Source: Charina bottae (lineage: Eukaryota; Chordata; Lepidosauria; Squamata; Charinaidae). From it: a stretch of DNA of 64,000 nt. Numbering within the stretch: the first letter of the stretch is position 1; the number at the start of each line of letters is the position of its first letter. Under the pieces are notes generated by a model. That model did not search any database. It had not been told where the DNA came from and saw only the letters and a program-made list of their open reading frames with translations. Of the stretch, positions 27,460 to 55,327 are shown in pieces. A program made the position numbers and the translations under genes. The stretch is from NCBI GenBank assembly GCA_023362775.1, contig JALMGJ010000005.1, forward strand, positions 38,001,463 through 38,065,462, in the 5' to 3' direction.

Positions 27460-27650
27460 GCAAATATTTTTATTTATTTATTTATCAAATTTTGCCACCA
27501 CCCATCTCCCCCCGAAAGAGGGACTCTGGGCGGTTTACAATAAAACTAAAAAATTAAAATACAATAAAACCACAATTAATACATAAAATATAAATACAAA
27601 TATAAATATAAAATAGAATCCAGATGGCAGTAAAAAGTAAAAAAAAAGTA
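27460..27650 (-). mobile_element. L2-type LINE 3' end fragment, minus strand
   Basis: The plus strand reads (TTTA)n then CACCCATCTCCCCCCGAAAG and GGGACTCTGGGCGGTTTACA, followed by A-rich sequence. This is the reverse complement of the L2 3' end found at 21861-21939. Confidence 0.72.
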
Positions 27651-28027
27651 AAAAGTAAATATGCCCAAAATTTGGTGAAATTTGGTGATCTCATGAACTT
27701 TTTGCTATTATGTTTGTAGAATTTTTATTTTGGTATCCATGCCAAGTATCACCCTCACAGATCCATAACATTCCCTAGGCTACAGAGTGGGAACCACTGA
27801 TCAAGAGCAACTCTGCTCCTGGTTATCCCATTTGCAGCTACCTCTCAAAGGAAGCTTTGAGAGACTTTTTCCCTCTCAAAGCAAGTTTCATTAAAATCTA
27901 CAACACATAGATTAGCTATTAACTAGAAGATTCAGTGTACTTTGTTGTATATTTAAATAGTTGCATCAGAGCATTATTGCAGTGAATAATTGGAATTTTT
28001 AAAAATAACCCCATATTCTGATCCAGA

Positions 28028-28070
<43 letters not shown>

Positions 28071-28074
28071 TTGA

Positions 28075-28138
<64 letters not shown>
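28028..28138. repeat. Compound microsatellite (GAT)n then (GAAA)n
   Basis: A (GAT)n tract at 28028-28070 (about 14 units) is followed after two bases by (GAAA)n at 28073-28138 (about 16 units). Both are uninterrupted, so length variation between individuals is likely. Confidence 0.95.
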
Positions 28139-28140
<2 letters not shown>

Positions 28141-30523
28141 TAGATATCAGTGGATGGAATACAGTAGGCTCTCGTTATAGAAAAAGTGGTAATTTCAATG
28201 TGGAAAGTCCACTGTGCTTCAGCTTATAGCTTACGTGAAAAACATTGATTTTTCTGGCACTATAAATCATCCTAAATCTGGAAGCATGCTAAATCTAAAC
28301 ACCAAATTATCTCATGAAAATTCAATATTCATTCTCAGTTTTACATTTAGTGGTGATTCTTGCTGTCTTACTAATATCTGGCCTATCACCCACCAAACTA
28401 ATTATTTAATTAGACCAAATTATTTCATAAACCTAATTTGTAAACAGCCAACAAATGAGTTGTCTTGAAACCTAGGTTCACCAAATCTCTAGCTGCTGGA
28501 AGCCAACTTGAGGAAAGCATCTGAACTTGGGCGTACTTCCTCTGAGAAACGCTTAGTACAATCCCAAACATGATTACTTGTTAGCAAGTCTCACAATGTC
28601 CAATGGGGCTTTCCCCCAGGTAAGTGTGCAGAAGACCGCAGGCTTAATCATCTTAAAGTAATGGACTCCTTTAAGTAAAGAAGAGACTTTCAGAGGTTAG
28701 GAAAGTTTGTTCCTTTTGAACATATACTCTGTATCAAGACTTCCATAAATGGCACCCTCCGTGTATGTTGGACCATAGAGCCCTTATTATTCCCAGCCAG
28801 CACAGTTCATGAGATGCAAAAAACCCAAAAAGATTAGAATGACATTCTTATTATTCAGACAAAATCAGGTAATTGAAGTCTTTTAGTTCCTTGTACAAAT
28901 CTGAAATTGTCAGATATTTCATTACAGTAACAACAATGAATGAAGAAGCTATGTCAGTATTCTTGCTTGTATACATTTGTGTGTTCAAATTAAGCAATCA
29001 ATAAATATGTATTACCACCTGCACTGGAAATGAAAGAAAAGAAAAAACGCTTGGAAGGATTGTGGAATGGGATGGGGTAGATTGATAGTGGGACGTGCCT
29101 TAGGTCAGCCAACCTTAAGAGCACGTCCCTCCATGGTATGATGGTTGGGCTAAAGCTTGGTCTCATGCAGTAGTTCATGTTTCTGGGGCCAGCAAACCTG
29201 CAGACAACATGAGAGTCGGGAGTTAGAGATCAAAGGCTTGACCCAAAGGCCTTAGATCAGCAAATATTTTGATCAGAATGTAAAAATAATGAATAGAAAT
29301 GAGTTGGTGAATTGTGATCTCAACTAATTGATTGTAACTTAATTTATCGTATGTCCAACAAGACACAGATTCCTGCTGGAGTGGATATCCTCAAATGATT
29401 TTTGGGTAGTAGAGACCTAATCCACCAGCACATCATTTTTCTTAGCCCCTGTATTACTGAGGTTGCTGCTTCATTCATTGCTGTAAAATCAAGCTAACAA
29501 ATACTATCCAAACTTCAGCTGAAATGGATGAATCTCTTGATTTATTGTAATTCTTTTGACTTAGTTTGAGATGTAAATTTTTAAAATGTTTTTGCAAACT
29601 GCTTAGTTTCAGTAACAACAAGGCCTTTGTTGAGGAGAAAATGCTTTTTCACTTTCCCCCCACTACATTCTTATTTTGGGAGTCTTGTAAACAGGAAACC
29701 TCTTAAATTCAATATGAAATGCAAAGGGTAAACTTTCAACTCTGCTCTTTCTCATACTACAACAGCCTGGATGGCAATCTCAAGAGGGAAGTTAGTTATT
29801 ATAATATGATGTAATATAACAAAACTATGGCATTGTACCAACTCACACACTTCCATAAAATATACAGGTTAGAGACTGATGTTTATTTACTGAAAGTGGC
29901 ACGGTTCTTCTGTTTCTTCAGTTTCTCTCTCTCTCTGAATTAATGGAGGAATTTATCTGATACAGATGTTCTTTCTATCACCCACCAGTAGATATTAATC
30001 CAGCATGATAGACTTGAATATTATCATAAAGCAACAGAAAAGACGTGAAAGGAGCATAATTAGCCAAGAATAGCGAAACTACTGTAAGGAAATTGCATAC
30101 CTCTGTGGTAACCTGCGGCTATAACACAAGACATTTAACTGTTTAATATGCTATTACTGTCTCTTTTTCTGTCGTGTATTCAATTGCATATATGAAGGAT
30201 TTCTATCATTCATGAGCTGAGATTCAGTATCAAGATCTTACTGTGTAATAACTGAGGTTATGGTTACTTTTTATTTTTTCTTATTATTTTGCCTGTGCTT
30301 CCATTACCTAGTTTGTCCACATGAGTTCTTCCTGTGATGCCATCTCCAACTGCTGGGAGACCATTTCTCTTGCTTTGTATATATGTGATTGCTGTGGGCA
30401 CACCCTTTACCACTGTATAAATAACAGTACTGAAATAATGAGTCTAGTTTTCTTGATGTCTTAAATTATGAGTGTTGGAAATTAGGGTCTTAAACTGTTT
30501 GTGTACACTTCAGGCACTGTTCA

Positions 30524-30537
30524 ATTAAAGAAATAAA
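30524..30537 (+). promoter_or_regulatory. KIF1A: Candidate KIF1A poly(A) signals (distal)
   Basis: ATTAAA and AATAAA lie within 14 bases, followed by TGTGGCATTT and a T-rich stretch near 30575. This is the best-looking cleavage context between KIF1A and ILKAP. Confidence 0.45.
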
Positions 30538-30555
30538 TGTGGCATTTATGCAAAT

Positions 30556-32192
30556 ACTAGACAGTGTATTCTTGAATGTTTTCTTAATCAAATGTTGCTA
30601 TATTATAAAGATTATTTGAATGCTAGTAGCAGCTAGAAATAAACAAACATGTGCTATAAAATAATCCCCTCAATTCATAGAGGACAAATTTGTGAGATGG
30701 CCAATAATGTGTGTGTTCAAATGGCACGGTAAAGCATACTATGGTTTGGCTTAATATGCTGTCCAAAGCAGGAATGGTCCAGATTGTGGCTAAATCTCTC
30801 CAAATTGACATAATCTGAATCAATTATTAATTAATTAGACCTCTATATATCATCTGAATTTGGTTTGATGGTTAATTCTTCCTTTCCAGCCCTTACTTCT
30901 AGTAGCAGAAGCAGCCGCAAACATCCATTCCTGCAGCAGCATTTCTGCAAGCTCTTTTTCAGTTTCCATCTGCAGCTATGCAGGATTTTTTTCTGTAAAA
31001 CGATAGGGTTGAGGAAAGGTTAGCCTTCTATAATTCAGCAGGAGAATCTATTCCTACTAGGTGCACTGTGCACAGAAAAACGCTGGTTAGCCAGCATGAG
31101 CAAAAATGGTTGGGTATCAATTTGGTAGGGGCACAACCAGCAAATTACTTCCCACAGCGGATATCATGGCACTTTGATGTAATTAAGTAAAACTTAGCAT
31201 ATTGTGCAAAATTGCCCACAGGCCACACTTGGTGCCTTCCAGATGTGTTGGACTTCCCATCTCCCCAACTAAGAAACAGTGGGTATGCCAACAGCCCCTG
31301 CTGTTAAGGAAATACTAGAAAGTCATTTTATCTGTTGTTATATTCAGTCCAGCTGTGCAATTGTCTCACCTTCTAATTATTTTCAAAAGTAATGAGAATA
31401 ATACTCTACATTTTAATATTTATTTCAAAAGCAGCTAATAAGCTCTGACATGCATCACAGTGCAAAGAAAATTAGGAAGCAATGAAGAAACCTGAAATTT
31501 TCACCAAACCATTATTTGTTAAAAATGTGACTGCATTATTTGTTAAAAACGTTAGAAACTGTTGTTAGATTGGGGGAGATATATAAATTTTGTGAACAAA
31601 TGAGAGTGAGTGAGTGAGTGAATGAATGAAAGCTTTTATGTGGTGCTTAAAAAACACAACCAAATGCACATTTGGGAAGAGTAGTCTGTATTTAGGGGAA
31701 TATAATAAAAGGACCCTGACCCTGAAGGATGCAGGGACTGACCCAAGCTTCTTAAGGTACAAGCCTCCAGAGTAGGATTTTAGCTGCTAATTTTGGTATC
31801 TGGGCAACCCGGCCTCCTGTAGCCCTAGATTATTTTTCTATTTAACATGCCATTTGTAATCAAATGTATGTGTTGTATAATTGTAAAACCCTTATTGTGA
31901 ACTTGCAGTTGACCAACAATGACTTAGTGGGGCATCTCGCCTCAGACTGGAGGCAATCTATAGCTTCCATAAATTTCTCCTAACCATTTTTAGAGTAGCT
32001 CATCACTACATCATGGTAGCAAATACTTGTAATGTAATTAAAATGCTGAGTGAAAAATGTGTATAAAATTGCATTCCTATCTTAAACCTTATTAAATCTC
32101 TGAACTCAAAAACATACCAAGGATGGTGCCAGCAGAAGTCTGCTGTATAATGAGTAACAGTGTTACTCAAATTAGGTCTAAGTAGAAACTTT
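30556..32192. other. Intergenic stretch, no gene seen
   Basis: No exon is recognised. It holds a short hAT-type fragment (near 31225-31300) and a small (GAGT)/(GAAT) tract at 31606-31632. The composition is AT-rich and unremarkable. Confidence 0.6.
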
Positions 32193-32520
32193 TTTAAGTG
32201 GGGCGCAATGGCTCAGCGGTTAAGACACCAGGCTTGTCGATTAGAAGGTTGGCGGTTCGAGACCTGAGCGCTGCGTGACGGAGTGAGCTCCTGCACTTGC
32301 CCCAGCTCTTGCCAACCTAGCAATTCGAAAGCATGCAAATGCAAGTAGATAAATAGGTACCACTTCAGTGGGTAGGTAACAGCGTTCCACGCGCGTCATG
32401 CCGGCCACGACTGCGGAAGCGTCTTCCGACAGTGCTGGCTCTTCGGCTAAGAAACGGAGATGAGCACCGCCCCCTAGAGTCAGACATGACTGTGCAGGGG
32501 AAAACCTTTACCTTTTTTTT
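32193..32520 (+). mobile_element. Sauria-type SINE with 10-bp target duplication
   Basis: The tRNA-like head is GGCTCAGCGGTTAAGAC; the body contains GCATGCAAATGCAAGTAGAT; the tail reads GAGTCAGACATGACTG and then a T-run. TAGAAACTTT flanks it at 32183-32192 and 32521-32530. Confidence 0.88.
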
Positions 32521-33555
32521 TAGAAACTTTAAAAAATCTTAGCAGACACAGCTTCCAGCGGAAGCTATAGGGTCCTCTTGTTCTTTGAACTTCCTGTTGT
32601 CAACCGCCCATGCTTCACTACCGTCACTTGTTTAAATTATGGCTATCGCATCTCGGCCGCAAAAATCTGGAAGACTACAAGACTACTTTCAGGATTTTTG
32701 CAGTCCAAATATGGGTGCTCTGGTTACTAAGTGATGATGCTTGTTATTTAAACTAAACGGCCACCTTTGCGGGGCGACAGAAAGGTCAGGTGAGATTGTC
32801 CCCTGCTGTGATGTCTCTATTATTACAACCAACCAGTGTTATTCGCTCTGCTCCCCCCAGGAAGCACAGGGTACTCAGGCAGCAGCAGTGGCACTTCCGT
32901 GCTCTGAGTTTTTATCGATAATTATAAGATATATAAATATAACAATAATTCTCCTTGGGGCTTAGAGCGGTCGCCTGGAGCCCTCCAGATGTACGAGATG
33001 ATCAACCCTCCGAGCCAGCAGGACCACGACCGGTTGACTACGAACGCCGGAAACTGCAGTTCCACTCAAGCGGGAGGCGGCATAGCACAAGCAGTAGCAG
33101 GAACCAGGTCACGAAGGCACCCGCCCCAGCCCTCCTCGGGTTTTCTTCCAGAGGAAAGCCCTGGAAGCAGACCGCCGAGGAACCGCCCCGGAAGTGGAGA
33201 GAGCAGGAACGCGCCTCAGGGTTTTCTGACGGAGAACGGCCGGGTTGAAGCCATAGAGATAAGACCTCAAGAGCTGGAAAACAATTCGAAGACATTTTCG
33301 GACTCAGGCCCTTCCGAACAGTTTAACGTGCCTTTCTCTTGTTTTAATGTTGCCTATCTCTACAGCAAGATTGCCGTAACCACGCCCCTTCAAGCGCGAC
33401 CATCGGATTGAAGGCCCGAGCGCGAAGGGCGGTGTTCGAGTCAGCCTGACGCCAATGATTGACAGCTAGATCGGCCTTTGCGCGAGGACGGGGAGGGAGG
33501 AGGAGGAGGAAGCGGCTCGCGCTGGCCGGTGCCGCCGCAGCCTCGTTAGGGCTGG

Positions 33556-48718
<15,163 letters not shown>

Positions 48719-48845
48719 TAGGAAGAATATTTGCAAGGAAGATCCATAGCAGCATGCAGCGAATTTAATAGAACACATTAGTGTGTTTGTGAAAGTGTGC
48801 GCGTGTGTAGGATTTTATGGATTTTCCCCCATATGCTTATTTGTA

Positions 48846-48851
48846 AATAAA
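48846..48851 (+). promoter_or_regulatory. ILKAP: ILKAP poly(A) signal
   Basis: AATAAA lies 128 bases after the stop codon and is followed by a T-run and TGTTCAGGTCAGTTC. This gives a short 3' UTR of about 150 bases. Confidence 0.75.
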
Positions 48852-48879
48852 GGGTTTTTTTTCTAAGTGTTCAGGTCAG

Positions 48880-50080
48880 TTCATTGTTTCATAAGTTATA
48901 AGTAATTGGGTCTTCTGTTATCCTCCTTGGATTGGCTACATGCAGTAATCTAACAAAATCTCCTGCAGATACTCACACTGTCTGCTGTCTTACAAGATGT
49001 GCTTCAGGTTCCAGTATCCCAGTTTAAAAAAAATACACGCACAAAGGGCATTGGTAGATTTAATGGGCAACTTGTTATAACTGAGCGTGGGCTCTAATCC
49101 CTTCTTGATTGCTTCTTGAATATATTTTGGAGACGGGAGCAGTTTTTATAACTGCCATGCAGAGAAGATTTTATTCCTCATTCTGTTGCATGGGGTAGAA
49201 CCAACATATTAAATGACTCAGAAACAGCAATCCTCAAAATCCAGCAAATGAAGTTTTCCAGTTTCCTTGGTAAATTAGTTTTTTATCCAATGGGAAAAAA
49301 AGAGGATTTTTGTGGTAACTTTGAAGAATGGCAATTTTTAACAATGCCCGACTCTTCATAAATACTGTAACATAATTTATAATTCATTTTCAAAAATATG
49401 CCTATGGCCATCTGAACTTTGGATTCAGGCTGCATGGATATTACCCTGGGTAGTATTTATACAGCTAGTGCAAAATAGACTAAATTTCCAGTGAACTTGA
49501 GCAAGAAAGTGTGGTTAAATTAGATTCTAAATGCATGGAGTAATCTTTCAATATGGCATTATTAGACTCTTTAGTCTTGGGAGAAATTATATTAAAATTA
49601 GTCCACCTTGTGAATATGATTGGGCTGTTTATCATATTTAGAGTAAACCAACTGAAATCAGGGGGACTTTTCTGTCTGAATCTAAGTTGAGAAATAGGGG
49701 TCAGCATTCGAACCCCAGTGCAGCTTGGGAGAACTAGCCGAGATTGAATTATAGTTTCCTATAGTTTTTTTTTTTTTTTTTTAAAAACAGCTGCACATAA
49801 GAAAATATTCAGGAAAAACTTCAAGGTGTGAATTTGTATGTGAGGAAGACCTTTGTAAGAGCATTGTCCTCCCTTTTTTGTGAAGTAGCATTCTCCTCTC
49901 TGGCAGATACATAAAAGATGTCCATCACCTTTAACATGTCAGCTTTTGATGTACCTTCTAAGTACCATTATTCTAATGATTTAATTAATAGGAATAGAAT
50001 CAGGCTATTAAGGGGAAGGTGATATTCAGTGGTGACAAGTGTAAGGGAAAACTAGGGGGAAGAAAGATTGGCGAGATACA
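48880..50080. other. No gene seen after ILKAP
   Basis: An AT-rich intergenic stretch without a recognised exon. It contains a T/A homopolymer run near 49765-49785. Confidence 0.6.
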
Positions 50081-50084
50081 GGAA

Positions 50085-50660
50085 TAGAGTGCACCACCAA
50101 CGGAATATGAGCAAGCAGATGATTAAGCAGCCAAAAAGGACGAGTTAATTTTGGGCTGCATTAAGTGAAGCTTTGTATCCAGCTCATGGGAAGTAATAAT
50201 TGCAGGTACTCTGCGCTTGGGATATGCTGCCCAGTTCTGGACACCCCACTTAAACAGGGCATGGAGAAGCCGGAGTGGGTTTAGAGGAAAGCTACCAGGA
50301 TGATGCATACTGAGTCCCATGAAGAACAGATAAAGAAACTGGGCGTGTTAGAAGGCTAAGGGAGATAGGATAGTGGTCTATAAACAACTAAAACTCTTTC
50401 TATGTGCAAAAGGGGATGGACCTGTTCTCAGTTGAAACAGGAGAACAAGAACCAGTGGGCTCAAATTAAATGGAAGATTCAGGCTGAACATATAGGAGGA
50501 AAATTGGCTAAGCAGTGGTAGACCCCCTTTCTGGAAGTTTTCAAATAAGGACTAGATAAGCCGCCCATCAGGAAATGTTCAGTGGATTCTTGCACTAAGC
50601 AGGGGACTGGTTTAGATGATGTGTATGGTCCTTCCAACTCATAGCTTCTATGTTTCTAAG
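50085..50660 (+). mobile_element. CR1-type LINE 3' fragment
   Basis: It contains TTTGGGCTGCATTAAGTGAA, CCCAGTTCTGGACACCCCAC, GTTTAGAGGAAAGCTACCAGG and AGAAACTGGGCGTGTTAGA-like words. It ends with GGTCCTTCCAACTCATAGC and TTCTATGTTTCT. That ending is the characteristic CR1 3' end. Confidence 0.87.
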
Positions 50661-53600
50661 TGACATTTGGGTGCAATTAGACAAACAATAGTTTATTCCC
50701 CCTGGATGCCAGCAGCTAAGGTGGTCAATCAAGGAATAAAGTATTTGCTAATCAGCCCTAACATTCTCAGTTTAATTTTCAATATCTTTTGCAATTATTG
50801 CCATGCTGTTAATTATTCATAGAAGGTGTTTGAGGAATGGAATTCAACAAACCAGGAAAGAATATTTTCCATTTGAAAAAGTACAGCTTCAGTCAAACCT
50901 TTTTCCATCTATGAGAGTTCTGAGCTTATGTTAAGCCTACCTGTTTGACTGGTAAAGAGAAGGAGAATTTCAGAAGTACCTATAAACAATTAGACCTAAA
51001 ATTGGATTCCCTAATTTAGGACTCTGTTTAATTACTAAGGTATCAGGACTAGCTCCATGTTTTTTTTACATTACAAAACTACTAAACAGCCATTTTTTCT
51101 GTGCTTCAGCTTTATTGTTTGGCATATTCCTTCTGTAAGTAAATAAAACACATTTAAAAGTGGGTGCATGTGTTCATTCACTCATTTTTTAATATAGTAA
51201 ACTAGAGTTGCTGGGAAAAAAATACAGTGTGTATATGCATGCATGTCCCTCCCCCATACATTAGTAAATATGTAAGCATATAAAAGCTGCAATTTGCGTG
51301 TGATTGATTGTGTGGCAGGGCAGGGCAGTTCCTAGGCCTTATCAAGCCATTAGCATTTCCAGAATGAGAAGGGTGGGTGAACAACTTACTGCGAATGTGC
51401 TTTTCCTAAAATAGAGCTATTATAGTCCTTAGCTTAATCAATTTGGTGCCTAGATCTCTAAATGTTCTGCAGATGCTTCTGCCCTCTAGTGGTCTTTAAA
51501 AGTTGTGTTGAAGTTTGGCTTTCTCCAATTCTTATATTCTTTTCAAATTCTGAGCAGACAGCTTATTAGAAATTCCTCTATATGGAAAAGGAAAAAAAAC
51601 CTTGTATGTAGAAAGTTGGATATCAAGAAGAAGAACTAACTCTTCTGGGCCTCATAGCTGCTTTTACTTTAAGGGTGTTTTTAGGGAAAAGACGACCCAA
51701 AGATGCCATTATTCCTAAGTTTTCTGAATATTTGAGTTAACTTGAACTAGAACTTGCCCATATGTGGATTACTGAAGACCTAGAAACCAACTTGTGTTCA
51801 AACTTACCTGTGGCCTGTCTGCTGCTGTAAGTTCCTTTTTTTTTTCTTCACAATCTAGTTTGCTGAAAAATTCAGTGTTTGCTTGTAGAAAGCGATTATG
51901 AAAAAAAAAAGCAGTTACATAAGGGACTCTCAGGCTGAAATAGATAAGGGTGTGTCCTCTGCATTTCTCTGATACGTAAATTAAAATAGAGAAATGGCTT
52001 TAAAATGTGCCTACGTGCCTGTGTTGCTGTAGGACTAGAGGGTGGTGCTGTGCTGTGCTGGTTTTCTTGGATATCATACTACAGTTCTGGTAGCCACAGA
52101 GAAAATAAAGACCATGACTCCAAAAGGAAAGTTCCCTCACTGTATCAAGCCGTCAATGGATGCCTGAGCACATAACTTTTATCAACTTGCTCTAATGAAA
52201 TGAGGAATTAAATTCAAAATGAGTAGCACCTGTCCTTCCTCCATTAATTGGATTTAGTGCACCAAAACAACGTAATCTGATAGATTTCAGGCAACAGGTT
52301 ATAGGGTTAGCAGCATTTATAAGCAACCCAATACTACTATAATATCTGTGCCAGATGTGGTTGATAATAATTCACCTAATGTATACAGTGTCATCAGGCA
52401 AGGGTCAAAGAGTACCATAAAAAACAGGACGTTCCACAGATTGGTTAAGGTAGGGCTGTGGTTTAGATATGGGACCAGGGAGATTCAGACTGAAGTTCAT
52501 CCTTTACTATGGAAGCTCACTAGGTGACTTTAGGTCTGGCATGATCTTTCAGCCCAACAGAAAGATATTGGGGGGGGGGGTTATTGGAGGAGAGCATTTA
52601 CCATCATGAGCACTTGTGGGGGAAAGGTAGGATACCAATGAACAAAAACTTCACTGGAGGATTTCTGTAAGTACATATATGCAGAGTGGGTAGAAGTGTT
52701 CGATATCCTTAATGAAAGACTATGAGCTGATAAGATAGTATCTTCAGGAAATATAAACTTTTGACACAACCATTCTGTTGTGGCAGGAACAGCATGTAAT
52801 GTATATTTTCAGGATTAAATTAGGGTTGAGAACCACCTTCACAGGAAAGTTAGGAAACTGAAGGGTCAAATTTCAGATCTTTAGTGCTAGAGGAATGTAT
52901 AAGTTATCTTCAGTCAAATGTCACTTGTGGTCTTGCTTCCTTTGGATGTTTTGCCACTTGCTGAACTCTTTTTTTACAATCAGATTTTTCACCTTCGGAT
53001 GCTTAATCAAGGGTTTGTGCTTCCTTCTAGTGATTCCAACTCCACTTGACCAAAAGAGAGAGGCTTAGCTTAATACTGATTAAAGGCAGGGTTTCAGCTT
53101 AAAAATAGGCAGTTGTGGGTCACTCAAATACCCAAGAGGACACCACTGAAGTCTGACCCACTTCGTACAATGAAGGAAGATCCTGTTGCGTTATCTATGA
53201 AGACTGAAGCATACTGGCCAGCCTATGATAGAGAAGGTCAAAGTTAGTGACGAGGTTCACACACTTTGCAGACCATTTAATAAACCTTTAATTTGTTAAA
53301 GAGGTAAATTGACTGGCTTCATATAACATCCTAAGACAAATATAAGCAAGCCACATCATGGTGGGCATGATGTGTGATAACGTCTGACACTGAATTGAAC
53401 ACAAACCTTGGGTTTAGTTAGCCTTACCTAGTTTCTAAAGCAAATTTTGAAGAGAAAAAAAATCAGTGGGTAGACTTTTGCCAGAATTTGGCCTCTACTG
53501 TCCTCATGTCACAAAACTTAAGTCTTTTTTAAAAAAAAATCATTCCACTTAAAGTTGGATATTCCTGAAATCCTGTAAGTTTTTAGCACGCTTGCTTGCT

Positions 53601-53721
53601 TTCTATAGACTCACCTGCAGAAAGAGAATTCCACTGACTGAAATAGTGAAATATTCACCGCTTTTATCCAAACTTCTGACTGTTTCCAGAGAACTGAAAG
53701 TAAGATAACAGGATCTTTATC
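50661..53721. other. No gene or clear repeat seen
   Basis: AT-rich intergenic DNA with homopolymer runs (A-run near 51900, G-run near 52570). No exon with convincing splice sites was recognised. Confidence 0.55.
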
Positions 53722-53737
53722 AAAAGCAATGGATGCC

Positions 53738-54171
53738 CTTCTTAAAATACATACAGAAAGAATATAATATTCAAATATTTACATAAGATCGGAAATGAAA
53801 TATACTATAAGAGAAGAAAAATGAATGTATGGATATATGAAAAAGGTTAAAATATATGAAATATGAAATACTTAAAGTATATGAAAAATGTCAGAAATGA
53901 AACATGTAAAAAGACAAAATATGTAAAATGGAAATGAAATATGTAAGGGTTATAATGTAAATAGATTAATTTACAATATAAATATTTAATTTAGTTCTTC
54001 GTGAAGGAAACAGGAAGTCTTTTAGAATCTATGTGGGGTTTTTTCTCTTTTTTTTCTTTCCCCCTACCTTTTTGAATGTAAGTATGTATTATATGTTGTA
54101 TTTCTATGTATACGTATATGTCTTTATGTGTATGTATATAATATTTTAAATAATAAAACCATTATTAAAAA
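53738..54171 (+). mobile_element. L1-type 3' end insertion with 16-bp target duplication
   Basis: The direct repeats AAAAGCAATGGATGCC at 53722-53737 and 54172-54187 are identical. Between them lies AT-rich sequence, then a pyrimidine-rich TTTTTCTTTCCCCCTACC part, ending AATAATAAAACCATTATT plus poly(A). The 5' truncation, poly(A) tail and A-rich target start fit L1-type target-primed insertion. Confidence 0.8.
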
Positions 54172-54802
54172 AAAAGCAATGGATGCCAAAACAAAATGAC
54201 CCTTTTCTAATTGCCCTGTTTGCTCTAAAAATCACATCCAATCTCACTTCCCACTACATTTCTTTTATAAACTTGTTTAGATGTAGATAAGAGATTACGT
54301 GAATTAACTACATAGGTAATTAATGATTACCTATATTGGGAGACATAGGCAGGCCAAGATGCAGCAAAACTGAGAAACAGATGCTTTCCCAACATAAAAC
54401 TATTTCTGTCCCAAGCACTCACCTTTTCTGGCGGCAGAGTGACTCAACACAGATCAGCAAGCGCAGGCGATATCGGCCCCGTGGCTGGTACTTTTGGGGA
54501 TGGATTTCAGGAACTGCAACAGGTAAGAAAGAATAAGGCTAGACTGCAGAAAGTGCCAGCAACTAGGAAATGGCCACCGAAGCTGGATGTTGCTAAGGGC
54601 ATTGCTTTAATGTGCTTATTATTCCAGTGCCCATCACCATTGCAGAGATGAGTCACATTGCATGGTGCACAAACTAGTCTTTTGTGGTTCCTGTGGCTAT
54701 TTGTTGCCTGAAAAAACACTAAGAGATCTATTTAAACAAATTGATCAGCCCATTCCAACCTTGAATTAGCCAAGGTGCACATTTCTATGACTTTGCTAGA
54801 GA

Positions 54803-55010
54803 GCCAGTTTGGTCTAGTGGTTAAGGCAACGGGCTAGAAACCTGGAGACTGAGAGTTCTAGTCCCGCCTTAGGCATGAAAGCCGGCTGGGTGACCTTGGG
54901 CCAATCACATTCTCTCAGCCCTGGGAAGGAGCCAATGGGAAACCAGGAGACTGAGAGTTCTAGTCCCGCCTTAGGCATGAAAGCCGGCTGGGTGACCTTG
55001 GGTGAAAATT
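54803..55010 (+). mobile_element. MIR-like tRNA SINE with 57-bp internal duplication
   Basis: The head AGCCAGTTTGGTCTAGTGG and GTTAAGGC leads into the B-box-like region. The segment at 54844-54900 is repeated without change at 54946-55002. The usual 3' part is missing. Confidence 0.8.
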
Positions 55011-55057
55011 TATCTGATAAAGTGAAAATAATATTGCCAATTCTTGACTGTCTAGAG

Positions 55058-55327
55058 CAGGGCTTTCCAAAGTTTTCCCACGGTCTTGCCGCGGGAAAAC
55101 CCGGAAGTGCCGCCGTTGCGGCAGCGCGCAAAAACCCGGAAGCGCTGCTGCCGCTTTCGGGTTTTTGCACGCCGCCGTTGGTGTGTCGCTGCGGGAAAAC
55201 CCGGAAGCGCTGATGATGATAGATTAATTTACTGATGATGATCAGCGCTTCCGGGTTGTGTGGCGACACACCAGACTGTGTGTGGTGACACACTTTTGTG
55301 TCGCGACACACAGTTTGGAAAGCTCTG
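55058..55327. mobile_element. hAT-type non-autonomous element with exact 8-bp duplication
   Basis: The ends are CAGGGCTTTCCAAAG and GTTTGGAAAGCTCTG. The target duplication GTCTAGAG lies at 55050-55057 and 55328-55335. The interior is CpG-rich, with repeated AAAACCCGGAAG words and GTGTCGCGACAC. It is the same family as 14960-15193. Confidence 0.87.

Larger units (their letters stand above)
23329..30545 (+). other. KIF1A: KIF1A 3' UTR region and downstream sequence
   Basis: No other gene is visible up to the ILKAP promoter. The 3' UTR begins at 23329. Possible poly(A) signals are AATAAA at 25504-25509 and the pair ATTAAA (30524-30529) and AATAAA (30532-30537), the latter followed by TG-rich sequence. 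A long UTR to about 30555 would fit the long KIF1A 3' UTRs known in vertebrates, but transcript data are needed to choose. The stretch also contains SINE, LINE and microsatellite insertions listed separately. Confidence 0.5.

Noticed and set aside
28140..28330. Possible mariner-like end (CAGTAGGCTCTCGTTATAG)
   Set aside because: Only one terminus is suggestive; no matching inverted end or TA duplication was found.
32989..33411. 140-residue open frame upstream of ILKAP
   Set aside because: It lies in the GC-rich promoter region, where long open frames arise by composition. The sequence is low-complexity Pro/Ser/Arg-rich, overlaps another plus frame and a minus frame, and has no recognisable domain.
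54814..55311. 165-residue minus-strand open frame
   Set aside because: It runs across a duplicated SINE and a hAT element; its internal amino-acid repeat is simply the SINE duplication.
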